From an uncultured Lachnospiraceae bacterium (GTDB lineage: Bacteria; Bacillota; Clostridia; Lachnospirales; Lachnospiraceae): 64,000 nucleotides of DNA. Below are positions 26,945 through 35,855 of the stretch, one piece after another. Below the pieces are notes generated by a model. That model saw only the letters and a program-made list of their open reading frames with translations. It ran no database searches and had not been told where the DNA came from. The DNA is taken from contig CANQSB010000002.1 of assembly GCA_947626435.1 (NCBI GenBank), forward strand, positions 1 to 64,000, written 5' to 3'. Position numbers and translations under genes: made by a program. Every line of letters starts with the position of its first letter. Position 1 is the first letter of the stretch.

Positions 26945-27937
26945 ATGGTGGTTCAAATTAACAAAAAGGAAGTTATATCAAGACTGAACATGCTTAGGGG
27001 GCTTTTTGCGATTCTTATAGTTATTGGTCATTGTAGTCAGAGGTTTGAAAAAGAAATATTGCCATTTTTTATAATACACAAATTTAATATGGTAGGGGTA
27101 TGCTTTTTCTTTTTTGTATCGGGGCTTAGTCTTACTTATAATTTTAGGACAAGGCAGAATTACCTTAAAAATTTTATTAAGAATAAGGTGGTTGTATTAT
27201 TTTTGTTTGCAGTTTTAAATCAGGTTATTTATCATATTTTGCAAGCAGCTATATTGAATGAGAAATTAAATATAAGCTTATCTTTGTTTAGTGAATTTAA
27301 TTGGTACATATATGAAATGATAGTTTTCTATATAATGTTTTATATTGTATTTCGGTTTATTGATAAAAGTATAGTTAGAAACATTACTATATTTTTTATT
27401 ACGTTTCTGGTGGCGGTGATTACTTTATATTTTTACAGATATGGTGAATGGTCGGGATGGAGTATGGCTTATTATATCAGTTCATTTAGTTTCCCGTTTG
27501 GAATATTGATGAGTGAATATTTTGAGAGTATTATGAGCAGATTAAATAAGCATATTGTGATTTATTGTATATTACTTGTGTGTGTTGCAGCTGTCTGTTG
27601 TGTATCGCTTGCGCTTCCGAGGGATAGTTTTTTAGGCGGCGTTATATTGAAAAATATTATGGGGATTTGTATTATGACGGTTGTGACGGTTATGGTTTCT
27701 ATTGTTGATATTAGGAAAATACCTGTCATTGGAGCGGTAATATTATTTTTGACTGGGTATTCTACGGAGATATATTTGTATCAATTTTGCTGGTTGGATA
27801 TAATTGCGAGATTGTATGAGAGAGGTGGGGTGGAGATAAATATAGTGTATATAGTTTTGGTTACGGGAGTAACGGTATTGACGGCGGTGGTTATGAGGAG
27901 GGTGGATGGGTATATATTAAAGTATGTTAAGGGGTAG
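26945..27937 (+). CDS. Membrane acyltransferase, Acyl_transf_3 family
   Basis: A 330-residue integral membrane protein with about ten hydrophobic helices. The N-terminal RLNMLRGLFAILIVIGHCSQ matches the family start, with the active-site His in GHCSQ. It is predicted to transfer acyl groups (often acetyl) onto surface sugars or glycopolymers. The gene is far more AT-rich than its neighbours and sits alone between two copies of a 225-bp palindrome, which points to acquisition as a unit. ATG follows GGAGGAAT. The substrate is unknown. Confidence 0.85.
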   Translation: MVVQINKKEVISRLNMLRGLFAILIVIGHCSQRFEKEILPFFIIHKFNMVGVCFFFFVSGLSLTYNFRTRQNYLKNFIKNKVVVLFLFAVLNQVIYHILQAAILNEKLNISLSLFSEFNWYIYEMIVFYIMFYIVFRFIDKSIVRNITIFFITFLVAVITLYFYRYGEWSGWSMAYYISSFSFPFGILMSEYFESIMSRLNKHIVIYCILLVCVAAVCCVSLALPRDSFLGGVILKNIMGICIMTVVTVMVSIVDIRKIPVIGAVILFLTGYSTEIYLYQFCWLDIIARLYERGGVEINIVYIVLVTGVTVLTAVVMRRVDGYILKYVKG

Positions 27938-27966
27938 TGTATTTGGAGGGTGGATGAATGAGGACG

Positions 27967-28191
27967 AGCCAGCCAGATATAATGTCTGCTGCGCCTGTAG
28001 TGGGAATGCGAAATTTTCTAATGCAATGCGCGTAGGTGTATTAATGAGGTCGTGGTCGTCGGGAGGCGACGTCCGTGTCGCCGCCCGACTAAAATCGGCG
28101 TCCGTGCCGATTTTACCACTCGGTATTGAGCATTGCATAAGAAAATTGCGCATTTCCACTAATGGCTTGCAGACATTATATCTGGCTGGCT
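27967..28191. repeat. 225-bp palindromic element, right copy
   Basis: Same length and orientation as 26500-26724, differing at roughly eight positions. Terminal arms and the two inner hairpins are conserved. Direct-repeat copies bracketing one gene resemble the ends of a compound mobile unit or a recombination cassette. Confidence 0.9.
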
Positions 28192-28211
28192 CTGGTTATT
28201 GGCAAAAAAAT

Positions 28212-28279
28212 AAAAATCCCTGTTTCCTTTCTGGAGAACCACAGGAAATTGGTTTCGCGGATAGGGAATGGGGATTTTT
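28212..28279 (+). terminator. Hairpin terminator after the acyltransferase
   Basis: AAAAATCCC pairs with GGGGATTTTT across a structured loop that itself contains TTTCC/GGAAA. It is followed by further T and A residues. Confidence 0.55.
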
Positions 28280-28307
28280 ATATATGTAATGAGCCTGGGT
28301 TGTGTAG

Positions 28308-28345
28308 GTCAAATGCCCCGCAGCTGTGCGCTGCGGGTGTTTGAC
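28308..28345. terminator. Bidirectional hairpin between convergent genes
   Basis: GTCAAA...CCCGCAGC / GCTGCGGG...TTTGAC form a symmetric hairpin between the acyltransferase (+) and the activase (-). The rest of 27938-28411 is the palindrome and a short spacer. Confidence 0.65.
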
Positions 28346-28411
28346 TATGTTGGGTTGTTAAGAGATGTATTTCAGATGTTATTTTTTGCATTTATTTATT
28401 GTGGTGTTTAG

Positions 28412-31400
28412 TTATGCCGACTTGTTAGCGGCATTATCTTTTGAATGTTGCTTTTTCTGCTCGGCGTTTTTGGCGGCGGCAGCGTTGCGGGCTTTGTTTG
28501 CGCGCTGTTTTGCGATATCAGTGGTGTTAGATGTACGTGAGTTTTCGCTTGTGTGCGCGTTTTCGTTTGCAGACTTGGCAGCGTTTTCCTGCATTGCATC
28601 CTTTTCTGCCGCAATTGCTTTATTAAGGTTTTTCTGTGCGGTAGACAGCATAAGCTTTATGCGGTTAAGCTGGTTTACCTCTGATGCGCCTGGATCATAG
28701 TCTATGGCGACTATGTTTGCTTCGGGGTGGCGCTTTCTCAACTCCTTGATAACTCCCTTGCCGACTACGTGGTTTGGCAGGCAGCCGAAGGGCTGTGTGC
28801 ATATGATATTCGGCGTATTGTTATGTATGAGCTCCAGCATTTCGCCTGTCAGGAACCAGCCTTCGCCTGTCTGATTGCCGAGTGATACGATTTCGGCGGC
28901 GTTTTTGGCTGTTTCGTAAATGTCGGCGGGCGGCGTGAAGTGTCTGCTTGCGGCAAATGCCTCGCTCATAGGCTTTCTGAGCATTTGGATTGCCTTTATG
29001 CCGAGCCTGCTTATTTCAGCGCCTTTTTTGCTTGTGCCGAGGTTTTCTGCTTTGTACAGCTGATTGTAAAAGCAATAGAACATAAAGTCCATCAAGTCGG
29101 GAACTACAGCCTCCGCGCCCTCGTGCTCCAGTAGCTCTACGAGATGGTTGTTGGCGGCGGGAGAGAACTTCACAAGTATTTCCCCGACGATGCCGACGCG
29201 TGGCTTCTTTATATCAAGCGTAGGTATTGAGTCAAACTCCGCAATCATTTCCCTGCACATTTTTTTGTAAACAGAGAATGACAGATATTTGTGCCCGAGA
29301 AATTCGCAGCATTTATCAATCCATTTTTTATGTACTCTGTCTACCGCGCCTTTTTCTGCCTCATATGGGCGCATCCTATATACGCAGCGCATAAATATGT
29401 CGCCGAAGTTTACGGCGTATATGGCGCGAAGCAGCAGCATAGGAGTGAGCTTAAAGCCAGGGTTGCTTTCAAGCTTTGACAGGTTTATTGAAATGACGGG
29501 AATATGTCCGTAGCCTGCCTTGGCGAGCGCACGGCGTATAAAGCCGATATAGTTTGTAGCGCGGCAGCCGCCGCCTGTCTGCGACATTACTACGGCAAGC
29601 TTGTCGGTGTCGTATTTTCCCGAAAGCACAGCCTCCATAATCTGCCCGACGACCAGAAGCGATGGGTAGCAGGCATCGTTGTTTACGTATTTAAGACCTA
29701 CATCAACGCTGTTGTGGTTGTCGTTGTTCAGTACGACTAGATTGTAGCCGCAGCGCCTGAAGGTGGGCTCCAGCAGGTCAAAGTGAATCGGCGACATCTG
29801 CGGGCATAAAATTGTGTAATTTTTGCGCATTTCCTTCGTGAAAAGCACTCTGTTCATTTTGCTTGAATTTATGGTGCGCTCCTGATGTCTTTGCTCCTTT
29901 ACGCGGATAGCGGAAAGCAGAGAGCGTATTCTTATGCGCGCCGCGCCGAGGTTGTTTACCTCGTCAATTTTAAGGCATGTGTAAATCTTACCCGAACCGC
30001 TCAAAATATCGTTGACTTGGTCGGTCGTGACAGCGTCAAGTCCGCAGCCGAAGGAATTAAGCTGTATCAGGTCTAAATCGTCGCGCGTCTTGACATAGCT
30101 TGCGGCGGCATAAAGCCTTGAATGGTACATCCACTGGTCGGACACGATAAGCGGGCGCTCTGGCTTTGCAAGGTGCGAAACTGAGTCCTCCGTCAATACG
30201 GCAATGCCATAAGACGTGATTAGCTCAGGTATTCCGTGGTTAATCTCAGGATCAATGTGGTACGGGCGTCCCGCAAGTACAATGCCGCGCTTATGGTTCT
30301 TTTCGAGGTAAGCGATGACCTCCTCGCCCTTTTTGTACATATCATTGCGAGCTGCGTTCAGTTCAGCCCAGCCTGCGTCAACGGCGGCTTTAAGCTCGTC
30401 GGCGGGAATATCGGGAAATTCCTTTGCAAGCGACTGTGCGATAAGCGAAGGCTCCCTAAACGACATAAACGGATTTTTGAAGACAACTTCTCCGCGTCCG
30501 ATTGCCTCGACATTATTTTTGATGTTTTCAGAGTATGATGTCACGATAGGGCAGTTGTAGTGGTTGTTAGCCTCATCAAATTCATTTCTTTCATAAAACA
30601 GCGCGGGATAGAATATGAAATCCACACCCTGTTTGATAAGCCATTCTATGTGTCCGTGGGCAAGCTTTGCAGGGTAGCACTCGGACTCGCTTGGTATCGA
30701 CTCGATGCCCATCTCGTAAATCTTTCTGTTTGAAACGGGTGAGAGCACTATCTGATATTTAAGCTTTGTAAAAAACGTAAACCAGAACGGATAATTTTCG
30801 TACATATTCAGTACGCGGGGTATGCCGACCTTGCCGCGCACGGCTTCACTTTCGGAAAGCGGTTCATAAGAAAACAGGCGTTTAAGCTTATAGTCAAACA
30901 GATTTGGTATATCGCTGTTTGTCTTTGCCTTGCCAAGCCCTTTTTCGCAGCGGTTGCCTGATATGTAGCTTCTGCCGTCGGAAAATTTATTTACGGTAAG
31001 ACGGCATGAGTTTGTGCAGCCTTTGCATTTTACAAGCGAGGTGTTAAAGCTGAGAGCGTTAATCTGCTCGATATTGAGCATAGTGCTTTCAACCTCGGGT
31101 GCAAGCTGATAGCGCTCCCTTGCAATAAGCGCCGCGCCGAATGCGCCCATTATGCCCGCGATGTCAGGTCTTACGGCATCGCAGCCCGCGATTTTTTCAA
31201 AGCTTCTAAGCACGGCATCATTGTAAAAAGTGCCGCCCTGGACTACTATGTTTTTGCCAAGCTCGCTTGCGTCAGATACCTTTATAACCTTAAATAAGGC
31301 ATTTTTTATTACAGAGTAGGCAAGTCCCGCCGAAATGTCAGAAACCTCCGCGCCCTCCTTCTGCGCCTGCTTAACCTTTGAGTTCATAAATACTGTGCAG

Positions 31401-32851
31401 CGCGTGCCAAGGTCAATCGGGTGCTTGGCAAACAGCGCCGCCTTGGCAAAATCCTCCACTGTATAATTCAGCGATTTTGCGAAGGTCTCAATAAATGAGC
31501 CGCAGCCTGATGAGCATGCCTCGTTTAGCTGTACGGAATCGACAGTCTGATTTTTAATCTTAATGCACTTCATATCCTGTCCGCCGATATCTATTATACA
31601 ATCAACGTCAGGGTTAAAGAATGCGGCAGCATAGTAATGGGCAACCGTTTCAACCTCGCCCTCGTCAAGCATAAATGCTGCCTTGAAAAGCGCCTCGCCG
31701 TAGCCCGTAGAGCATGAGCGCACGATATGGGCGTCGCTTGGCAGCAGCGAATATATTTCCTGAATGGACTTAATCGCGGTATTCAGGGGGCTGCCGTTGT
31801 TGTTGCTGTAAAAAGAATAGAGCAGCGTGCCGTCTTCCGCGACTACAGCGATTTTGGTAGTGGTAGAGCCCGCGTCAATGCCCAAAAAGCAGCTGCCGTG
31901 ATAATTTTTTAATTCCGCGTTTTTGACGTGGTGGGAGCCGTGCCTTTCCTTGAAAGCATTGTATTCGTTTTCGTCAGCAAAAAGCGGCTCCATGCGCGCC
32001 ACTTCAAATTCCATTTTTATGTCAGAGGAAAGCTTGTCAGTCATTTCCTTCATGGTAAAGGAAACGTCTTCCTTTGCGTTGAGCGCCGAGCCGATAGCGG
32101 CAAAAAGGTGCGAATTTTCAGTGTTTATGATATGCTCATCATCAAGCTTTAACGTGCGTATAAACGCCGCCCGAAGCTCGGACAAAAAGTGGAGCGGTCC
32201 TCCGAGAAACGCCACGTGTCCGCGTATAGGCTTGCCGCAGGCTAGTCCGCTTATTGTCTGGTTTACGACTGCCTGGAAAATAGACGCGGACAAATCCTCC
32301 TTTGTCGCGCCCTCGTTTATAAGCGGCTGTATATCGGTCTTTGCGAAAACGCCGCAGCGCGCGGCAATAGTGTAGAGCGAATGGTAATTTTTGGCATATT
32401 CATTTAAGCCTGACGCGTCGGTCTGGATAAGCGACGCCATTTGGTCGATAAAAGAGCCTGTACCGCCCGCGCATATGCCGTTCATGCGCTGCTCGACATT
32501 GCCGCCCTCGAAATATATGATTTTGGCATCCTCGCCGCCAAGCTCGATAGCCACGTCTGTCTTTGGCGCAAGCTCCGAAAGCGCCGTGGAAACGGAAATT
32601 ACCTCCTGCACAAAAGGAACACCCAAGTGGTTGGCAAGCGTAAGTCCGCCAGAGCCTGTAATCATTGGGTGGAGCGTGATATTTCCAAGCTTAGAATAAG
32701 CATCATTTAAAAGTGAAGAAAGAGTTTCCCTGATGTTTGCATAATGTCTTTTGTAATCAGAGAATAATAAGTTATGCGCGGTGTCAAGTATCGCCACCTT
32801 TACTGTAGTGGAACCAATATCAATGCCGAGCGTGTAGAACTCTTTTTCCAT
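28412..32851 (-). CDS. Giant (R)-2-hydroxyacyl-CoA dehydratase activase-like protein
   Basis: A 1479-residue cytoplasmic protein. It has two BadF/BadG/BcrA-type ASKHA ATPase domains: about 5-265 ([27 protein letters not shown]) and about 318-585 ([36 protein letters not shown], with the cysteines that hold a [4Fe-4S] cluster in true activases). A DUF2229-like region (about 680-880) and a HgdB-like dehydratase region (about 1040-1400) follow. Residues about 1405-1479 are an Ala/Asn/Lys-rich low-complexity tail. In known pairs the ATPase injects electrons into a dehydratase; here both parts lie in one chain, as in a widespread but uncharacterised family. The start follows GGAGG. Confidence 0.9.
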   Translation of the reverse strand: MEKEFYTLGIDIGSTTVKVAILDTAHNLLFSDYKRHYANIRETLSSLLNDAYSKLGNITLHPMITGSGGLTLANHLGVPFVQEVISVSTALSELAPKTDVAIELGGEDAKIIYFEGGNVEQRMNGICAGGTGSFIDQMASLIQTDASGLNEYAKNYHSLYTIAARCGVFAKTDIQPLINEGATKEDLSASIFQAVVNQTISGLACGKPIRGHVAFLGGPLHFLSELRAAFIRTLKLDDEHIINTENSHLFAAIGSALNAKEDVSFTMKEMTDKLSSDIKMEFEVARMEPLFADENEYNAFKERHGSHHVKNAELKNYHGSCFLGIDAGSTTTKIAVVAEDGTLLYSFYSNNNGSPLNTAIKSIQEIYSLLPSDAHIVRSCSTGYGEALFKAAFMLDEGEVETVAHYYAAAFFNPDVDCIIDIGGQDMKCIKIKNQTVDSVQLNEACSSGCGSFIETFAKSLNYTVEDFAKAALFAKHPIDLGTRCTVFMNSKVKQAQKEGAEVSDISAGLAYSVIKNALFKVIKVSDASELGKNIVVQGGTFYNDAVLRSFEKIAGCDAVRPDIAGIMGAFGAALIARERYQLAPEVESTMLNIEQINALSFNTSLVKCKGCTNSCRLTVNKFSDGRSYISGNRCEKGLGKAKTNSDIPNLFDYKLKRLFSYEPLSESEAVRGKVGIPRVLNMYENYPFWFTFFTKLKYQIVLSPVSNRKIYEMGIESIPSESECYPAKLAHGHIEWLIKQGVDFIFYPALFYERNEFDEANNHYNCPIVTSYSENIKNNVEAIGRGEVVFKNPFMSFREPSLIAQSLAKEFPDIPADELKAAVDAGWAELNAARNDMYKKGEEVIAYLEKNHKRGIVLAGRPYHIDPEINHGIPELITSYGIAVLTEDSVSHLAKPERPLIVSDQWMYHSRLYAAASYVKTRDDLDLIQLNSFGCGLDAVTTDQVNDILSGSGKIYTCLKIDEVNNLGAARIRIRSLLSAIRVKEQRHQERTINSSKMNRVLFTKEMRKNYTILCPQMSPIHFDLLEPTFRRCGYNLVVLNNDNHNSVDVGLKYVNNDACYPSLLVVGQIMEAVLSGKYDTDKLAVVMSQTGGGCRATNYIGFIRRALAKAGYGHIPVISINLSKLESNPGFKLTPMLLLRAIYAVNFGDIFMRCVYRMRPYEAEKGAVDRVHKKWIDKCCEFLGHKYLSFSVYKKMCREMIAEFDSIPTLDIKKPRVGIVGEILVKFSPAANNHLVELLEHEGAEAVVPDLMDFMFYCFYNQLYKAENLGTSKKGAEISRLGIKAIQMLRKPMSEAFAASRHFTPPADIYETAKNAAEIVSLGNQTGEGWFLTGEMLELIHNNTPNIICTQPFGCLPNHVVGKGVIKELRKRHPEANIVAIDYDPGASEVNQLNRIKLMLSTAQKNLNKAIAAEKDAMQENAAKSANENAHTSENSRTSNTTDIAKQRANKARNAAAAKNAEQKKQHSKDNAANKSA

Positions 32852-33098
32852 TCAAAATCCTCCATTCCTAGTGTACCCGCAAACCGTAGACGGCAGAATG
32901 TACAAGCGCCGAGGCAGTTATGGCAGGTAAGACGCTGCAGCCTGCAGGCAGGCTGCGTATTTATATAGATGATATCAGCATAATTCGATAATTTTTACAT
33001 ACATTTGCTATTATACGACAGTGTTTAGAAAAAGGCAATAAAACAAATGCTGAAAAAATAAGGAAATTATAAAAAAATATGCAGCATTTCATATTAAA

Positions 33099-33120
33099 AT
33101 GATAATCAAAAATGATAATC
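33099..33120 (+). promoter_or_regulatory. Direct repeat ATGATAATC x2, possible regulator site
   Basis: ATGATAATC occurs twice, 13 bases apart, just upstream of the -35 box at 33134. It resembles half-sites of Fur-family operators (GATAAT), but as a direct rather than inverted repeat. Confidence 0.3.
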
Positions 33121-33133
33121 GGCGTGAAATTGG

Positions 33134-33162
33134 TTTACTTTTTGGGTTATGAATGGTACAAT
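33134..33162 (+). promoter_or_regulatory. Promoter of the rhomboid-like gene
   Basis: TTTACT, 17 bases, TACAAT, about 110 bases before the start codon. Confidence 0.5.
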
Positions 33163-33271
33163 GTTTAAATATGGTAAATAATCAATGTATGCGGGCGAAT
33201 AAAAAGGCAAATAAAAAACAAATTTCATAAAATAATAGTCTGCCTGCATCAGAAAGGAAATGATTATAATA

Positions 33272-34153
33272 ATGAATTTTTTGTATAAACTTGAAAGAAA
33301 ATTCGGCAAATATGCCATACCGAATATTTCGCTGTATCTGATACTGTGCTATGCGTGCGGTTATCTTATGAATATGATAAATCCGATGTTTTTGAATTAT
33401 CTGACACTAAATCCGTATCTTATTCTTCATGGGCAGATTTGGCGCATAGTGACGTGGATTTTGGTGCCGCCGTCAAGACTTGATTTCTGGACAATTATTA
33501 TGCTGTACTTTTATTATTCAATAGGCACGAACCTTGAGCGCACGTGGGGGACGTTTTATTATAACCTGTATTTGTTTATGGGTATGCTGTTTACGGTGAT
33601 TGGCAGTTTTGTTGTTATGGGGATAAGTTATCTGCCGATTACGGATATAAATGCTGTGCTGCAGATAAGCGGACCTGAAGCGTATTTTTCAAGTGTTGCG
33701 CTTTATTTTAGTACGTATTATATAAATATGTCGATTTTCTTGGGGTTTGCGGCGACTTTTCCGAATGTTCAGGTGCTTTTGATGTTTATTCTGCCTATAA
33801 AGGTGAAATGGCTGGGTGTGGCGTATGCGGTGCTGCTTTTGGTGGAATTTTTGCAAAGTATTATTATTGGAAAGATTGTTATTGCAGCGTCGCTGCTTAA
33901 TTTTGTAGTGTTTTTCTTCCTTACGCGCAGCAGCCTGCGGATGAGGATGTCGCCGAAGCAGGTTAGGAGGCGGCATGAGTATAAGAGGGAGGTTAAGAGG
34001 GCTAGGCCGGTGTCGATATCTAAGCATAAGTGTGCGATTTGCGGGAAGAATAGTGAGGATAATCCGGAGGCGGAGTTTCGGTTTTGTTCGAAGTGTAATG
34101 GGAATTATGAGTATTGTCAGGATCATTTGTTTACGCATACGCATGTGAAATAG
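33272..34153 (+). CDS. Rhomboid-like membrane protein with C-terminal zinc-finger-like domain
   Basis: A 293-residue protein with about six membrane helices (residues 10-215). Rhomboid hallmarks are the L1-loop GQIWRIVTW and GTNLERTWGTFYYNLYLF. The catalytic GxSG serine and the matching His were not found, so it is probably an inactive rhomboid-fold (derlin/iRhom-like) protein. The cytoplasmic tail is Arg/Lys-rich, then carries HKCAICGK...FCSKCNGNYEYCQDH, a likely zinc site. ATG 33272 is preferred because the ATG at 33260 is one base from the AAAGGA ribosome site; the choice is uncertain by four codons. Function unknown. Confidence 0.75.
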   Translation: MNFLYKLERKFGKYAIPNISLYLILCYACGYLMNMINPMFLNYLTLNPYLILHGQIWRIVTWILVPPSRLDFWTIIMLYFYYSIGTNLERTWGTFYYNLYLFMGMLFTVIGSFVVMGISYLPITDINAVLQISGPEAYFSSVALYFSTYYINMSIFLGFAATFPNVQVLLMFILPIKVKWLGVAYAVLLLVEFLQSIIIGKIVIAASLLNFVVFFFLTRSSLRMRMSPKQVRRRHEYKREVKRARPVSISKHKCAICGKNSEDNPEAEFRFCSKCNGNYEYCQDHLFTHTHVK

Positions 34154-34177
34154 ATGGTGGGATTATTATAAGCGGTC

Positions 34178-34343
34178 GCCCGAGAAGGGGCATATTTCCC
34201 CTTCGGACATCGCTTGCGCTCAGTGGGAAACGTAGCGGTACTAAGCTCAATGGCGCTGTAAAAGGAGCTACGCTTTTACAGCTTATTTCGCTAAGTGCCG
34301 ACGTTTCCCAAGGTCCTTAGGGGAAATATGCCCCTTCTCGGGC
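34178..34343. repeat. 166-bp palindromic element
   Basis: The outer arms GCCCGAGAAGGGGCATATTT / AAATATGCCCCTTCTCGGGC are a perfect 20-base match, extended inward by CCCCTT / TAGGGG. Inner arms are GGGAAACGT / ACGTTTCCC and GCTGTAAAA / TTTTACAGC. There is no coding content. It is unrelated in sequence to the other palindrome families here. It lies between the rhomboid-like gene and the sigma-like gene. Confidence 0.85.
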
Positions 34344-34423
34344 TAGGTTTTTGAGAATGCTTGACTAGTTAATTGATATTGGATTAATTTTTTGACTTAA
34401 AAGAGTTTAAAAGGGTGATTTGG

Positions 34424-35167
34424 ATGGAATTAAATCAGCGGGCGTTTGCGGAGGCGTTGGAGCAGTTGAGGGAGACGGCGCGGCTGCAGGGGAATATGTT
34501 GACGAGTGAGCAGATTAGTGAGGCTTTTGGGGAGTGGAAGCTTGAAAAGGCGCAGCTTTTGCTGATACATGATTATCTTAAGAATAATAAGATAAGTATT
34601 GATGAGGTGAATGATTCGGAGGAAAATCTTTCGGATGATGATGTGAATTTTCTTAATATGTATCTTGATGAGTTGAAGGAGCTGCCGAGGGTTTCGGATG
34701 GGGAGAAGCGTGCGGTGATGATGTCGGCTCTTGCGGGGGATAATGTAGCGAGGGAGATGTTGGTTAAATTGTTTTTGCCGAATGTGGTGGAGATATCTAG
34801 GCTTTATGCGGGGCAGGGGGCGCTTGTTGAGGATTTGATTGGCGAGGGCAATGTTGCGGTCACGATGGCGGTGACTATGCTTGAATGTGTTGAGGGTGTT
34901 GACGAGGTTGAGGGTTTTATTGGCAAGATGATTATGGACGCTATGGAGGAGTATATCAGTGAAAATGCGGACAGCAGGCAGGCGGGGGAGAATGTTCTTG
35001 CAAAGGTTAATGATGTGAATGACAAGGCTAAGGAGCTTTATGAGAGTCTTTTGCGCAAGGTGACTGTGAAGGAGGTTGCGGAAGAGATGGGTATTGGCGA
35101 AGACGAGGTGCGGGAAGCTGTTAAATTTTCGGCGAATAATATTGAATATATAGAGGGCGAGAATTGA
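34424..35167 (+). CDS. Degenerate sigma-70-like protein
   Basis: A 247-residue acidic protein. Residues about 75-150 follow the sigma-70 region 1.2-2.2 pattern: NMYLDELKELPRVSDGEKRA, then MLVKLFLPNVVEISRLYAGQ and ALVEDLIGEGNVAVTMAV, matching the L-x-NLRLV...DLIQEGN-GLmkAV signature. The aromatic promoter-melting residues of region 2.3-2.4 (FSTYA-x-WWI) are missing. Region 4 is also missing; only a short region-3-like helix-turn-helix (VKEVAEEMGIGEDEVREA) remains near the C-terminus. It may bind core RNA polymerase without recognising promoters (inference). ATG 34424 follows AAAAGGGTGA. Confidence 0.7.
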   Translation: MELNQRAFAEALEQLRETARLQGNMLTSEQISEAFGEWKLEKAQLLLIHDYLKNNKISIDEVNDSEENLSDDDVNFLNMYLDELKELPRVSDGEKRAVMMSALAGDNVAREMLVKLFLPNVVEISRLYAGQGALVEDLIGEGNVAVTMAVTMLECVEGVDEVEGFIGKMIMDAMEEYISENADSRQAGENVLAKVNDVNDKAKELYESLLRKVTVKEVAEEMGIGEDEVREAVKFSANNIEYIEGEN

Positions 35168-35249
35168 GGATTAGGGTTTTCGGGCAGGATTTTGGCTGAT
35201 GTGTGGTTTTGGCTTGTAAATGGCTGTTGACGGTAGGATGAGGGGAATA

Positions 35250-35672
35250 ATGGCAAATAAATATGACGATTTCAAGTATGTGATTCAGGATATGAATTGT
35301 ATTTACTTTGGAAGGGAGCTTACCTATGGCGAGCTTATGGAGAGGGAGGACGTGCCTTTTAAATTAAAGGCGATAATTAATACGCATATCGAGAAGGACG
35401 CGGGGCTTGATGAGAAGGTTTCGGAGCATATTTTGAGGATTTCGGAGCAGGAGTTTAGCTATAGGATTTTTGAGCAGCTTAAAATGAACATAAGGGTTAG
35501 CTATCAGGAGCAGAAGAAGAATCTGCTGGGGAAGCAGAGTGTTAAATGGGTGCACAAGGTCTGCCCTATAGGGAAATTCTGCGGTGAGTACCGCGAGATG
35601 GTGAAGGCGCAGAAGGCGCGTATAGAGGAGATTTCCATGTCTAAGCTTGCGCTTATGACGATAAGCATATAA
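35250..35672 (+). CDS. Hypothetical protein downstream of the sigma-like gene
   Basis: A 140-residue soluble protein, not recognised. Mostly helical; it contains a Cys pair CPIGKFCGEY near residue 105 and a basic stretch RVSYQEQKKNLLGKQSVKW. The ATG at 35250 is preceded by GAGGGGA. It lies 82 bases after the sigma-like gene, same strand, and may be its partner. No membrane segment or signal peptide is seen. Confidence 0.65.
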   Translation: MANKYDDFKYVIQDMNCIYFGRELTYGELMEREDVPFKLKAIINTHIEKDAGLDEKVSEHILRISEQEFSYRIFEQLKMNIRVSYQEQKKNLLGKQSVKWVHKVCPIGKFCGEYREMVKAQKARIEEISMSKLALMTISI

Positions 35673-35779
35673 ATCAGGCAATTGTGGCGGTCTGTCTGGC
35701 GGCATAGGATTTGTATAAAATATAAGGAATAAGAGTGCCTTGCATACAGCTTACTGTGTTGGTGTTTAGCCGCGGATTT

Positions 35780-35820
35780 GTATATTTTTACATAAATTCG
35801 GACAATTTCGGATACATTTT
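35780..35820 (-). repeat. Degenerate half copy of the ~131-bp palindromic element
   Basis: Reverse-complemented, it reads AAAATGTATCCGAAATTG then TCCGAATTTATG and AAAATATAC, corresponding to one arm of 6167-6297. The second arm is missing. It lies just before the protease gene and may supply part of its promoter. Confidence 0.4.
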
Positions 35821-35855
35821 AAAATTACATAATAATATCAATGGAGAGGTTTACA

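Larger units (their letters stand above)
32852..33271. other. Divergent intergenic region
   Basis: A 420-base non-coding gap between the activase (-) and the rhomboid-like gene (+). It contains a GC-rich hairpin (GCAGCCTGC/GCAGGCTGC near 32930) in the activase leader. AT-rich promoter DNA and the direct repeat described at 33099-33120 follow. No open frame is convincing. Confidence 0.5.

Noticed and set aside
26390-28289. Several 80-120-codon frames inside the two 225-bp palindromes
   Set aside because: They occur on both strands, repeat because the palindrome repeats, and match no family; they are by-products of the repeat.
28365-28700. Plus-strand hydrophobic Cys/Ala-rich frame
   Set aside because: It is the antisense of the Ala/Lys-rich tail of the activase and has no start signal.
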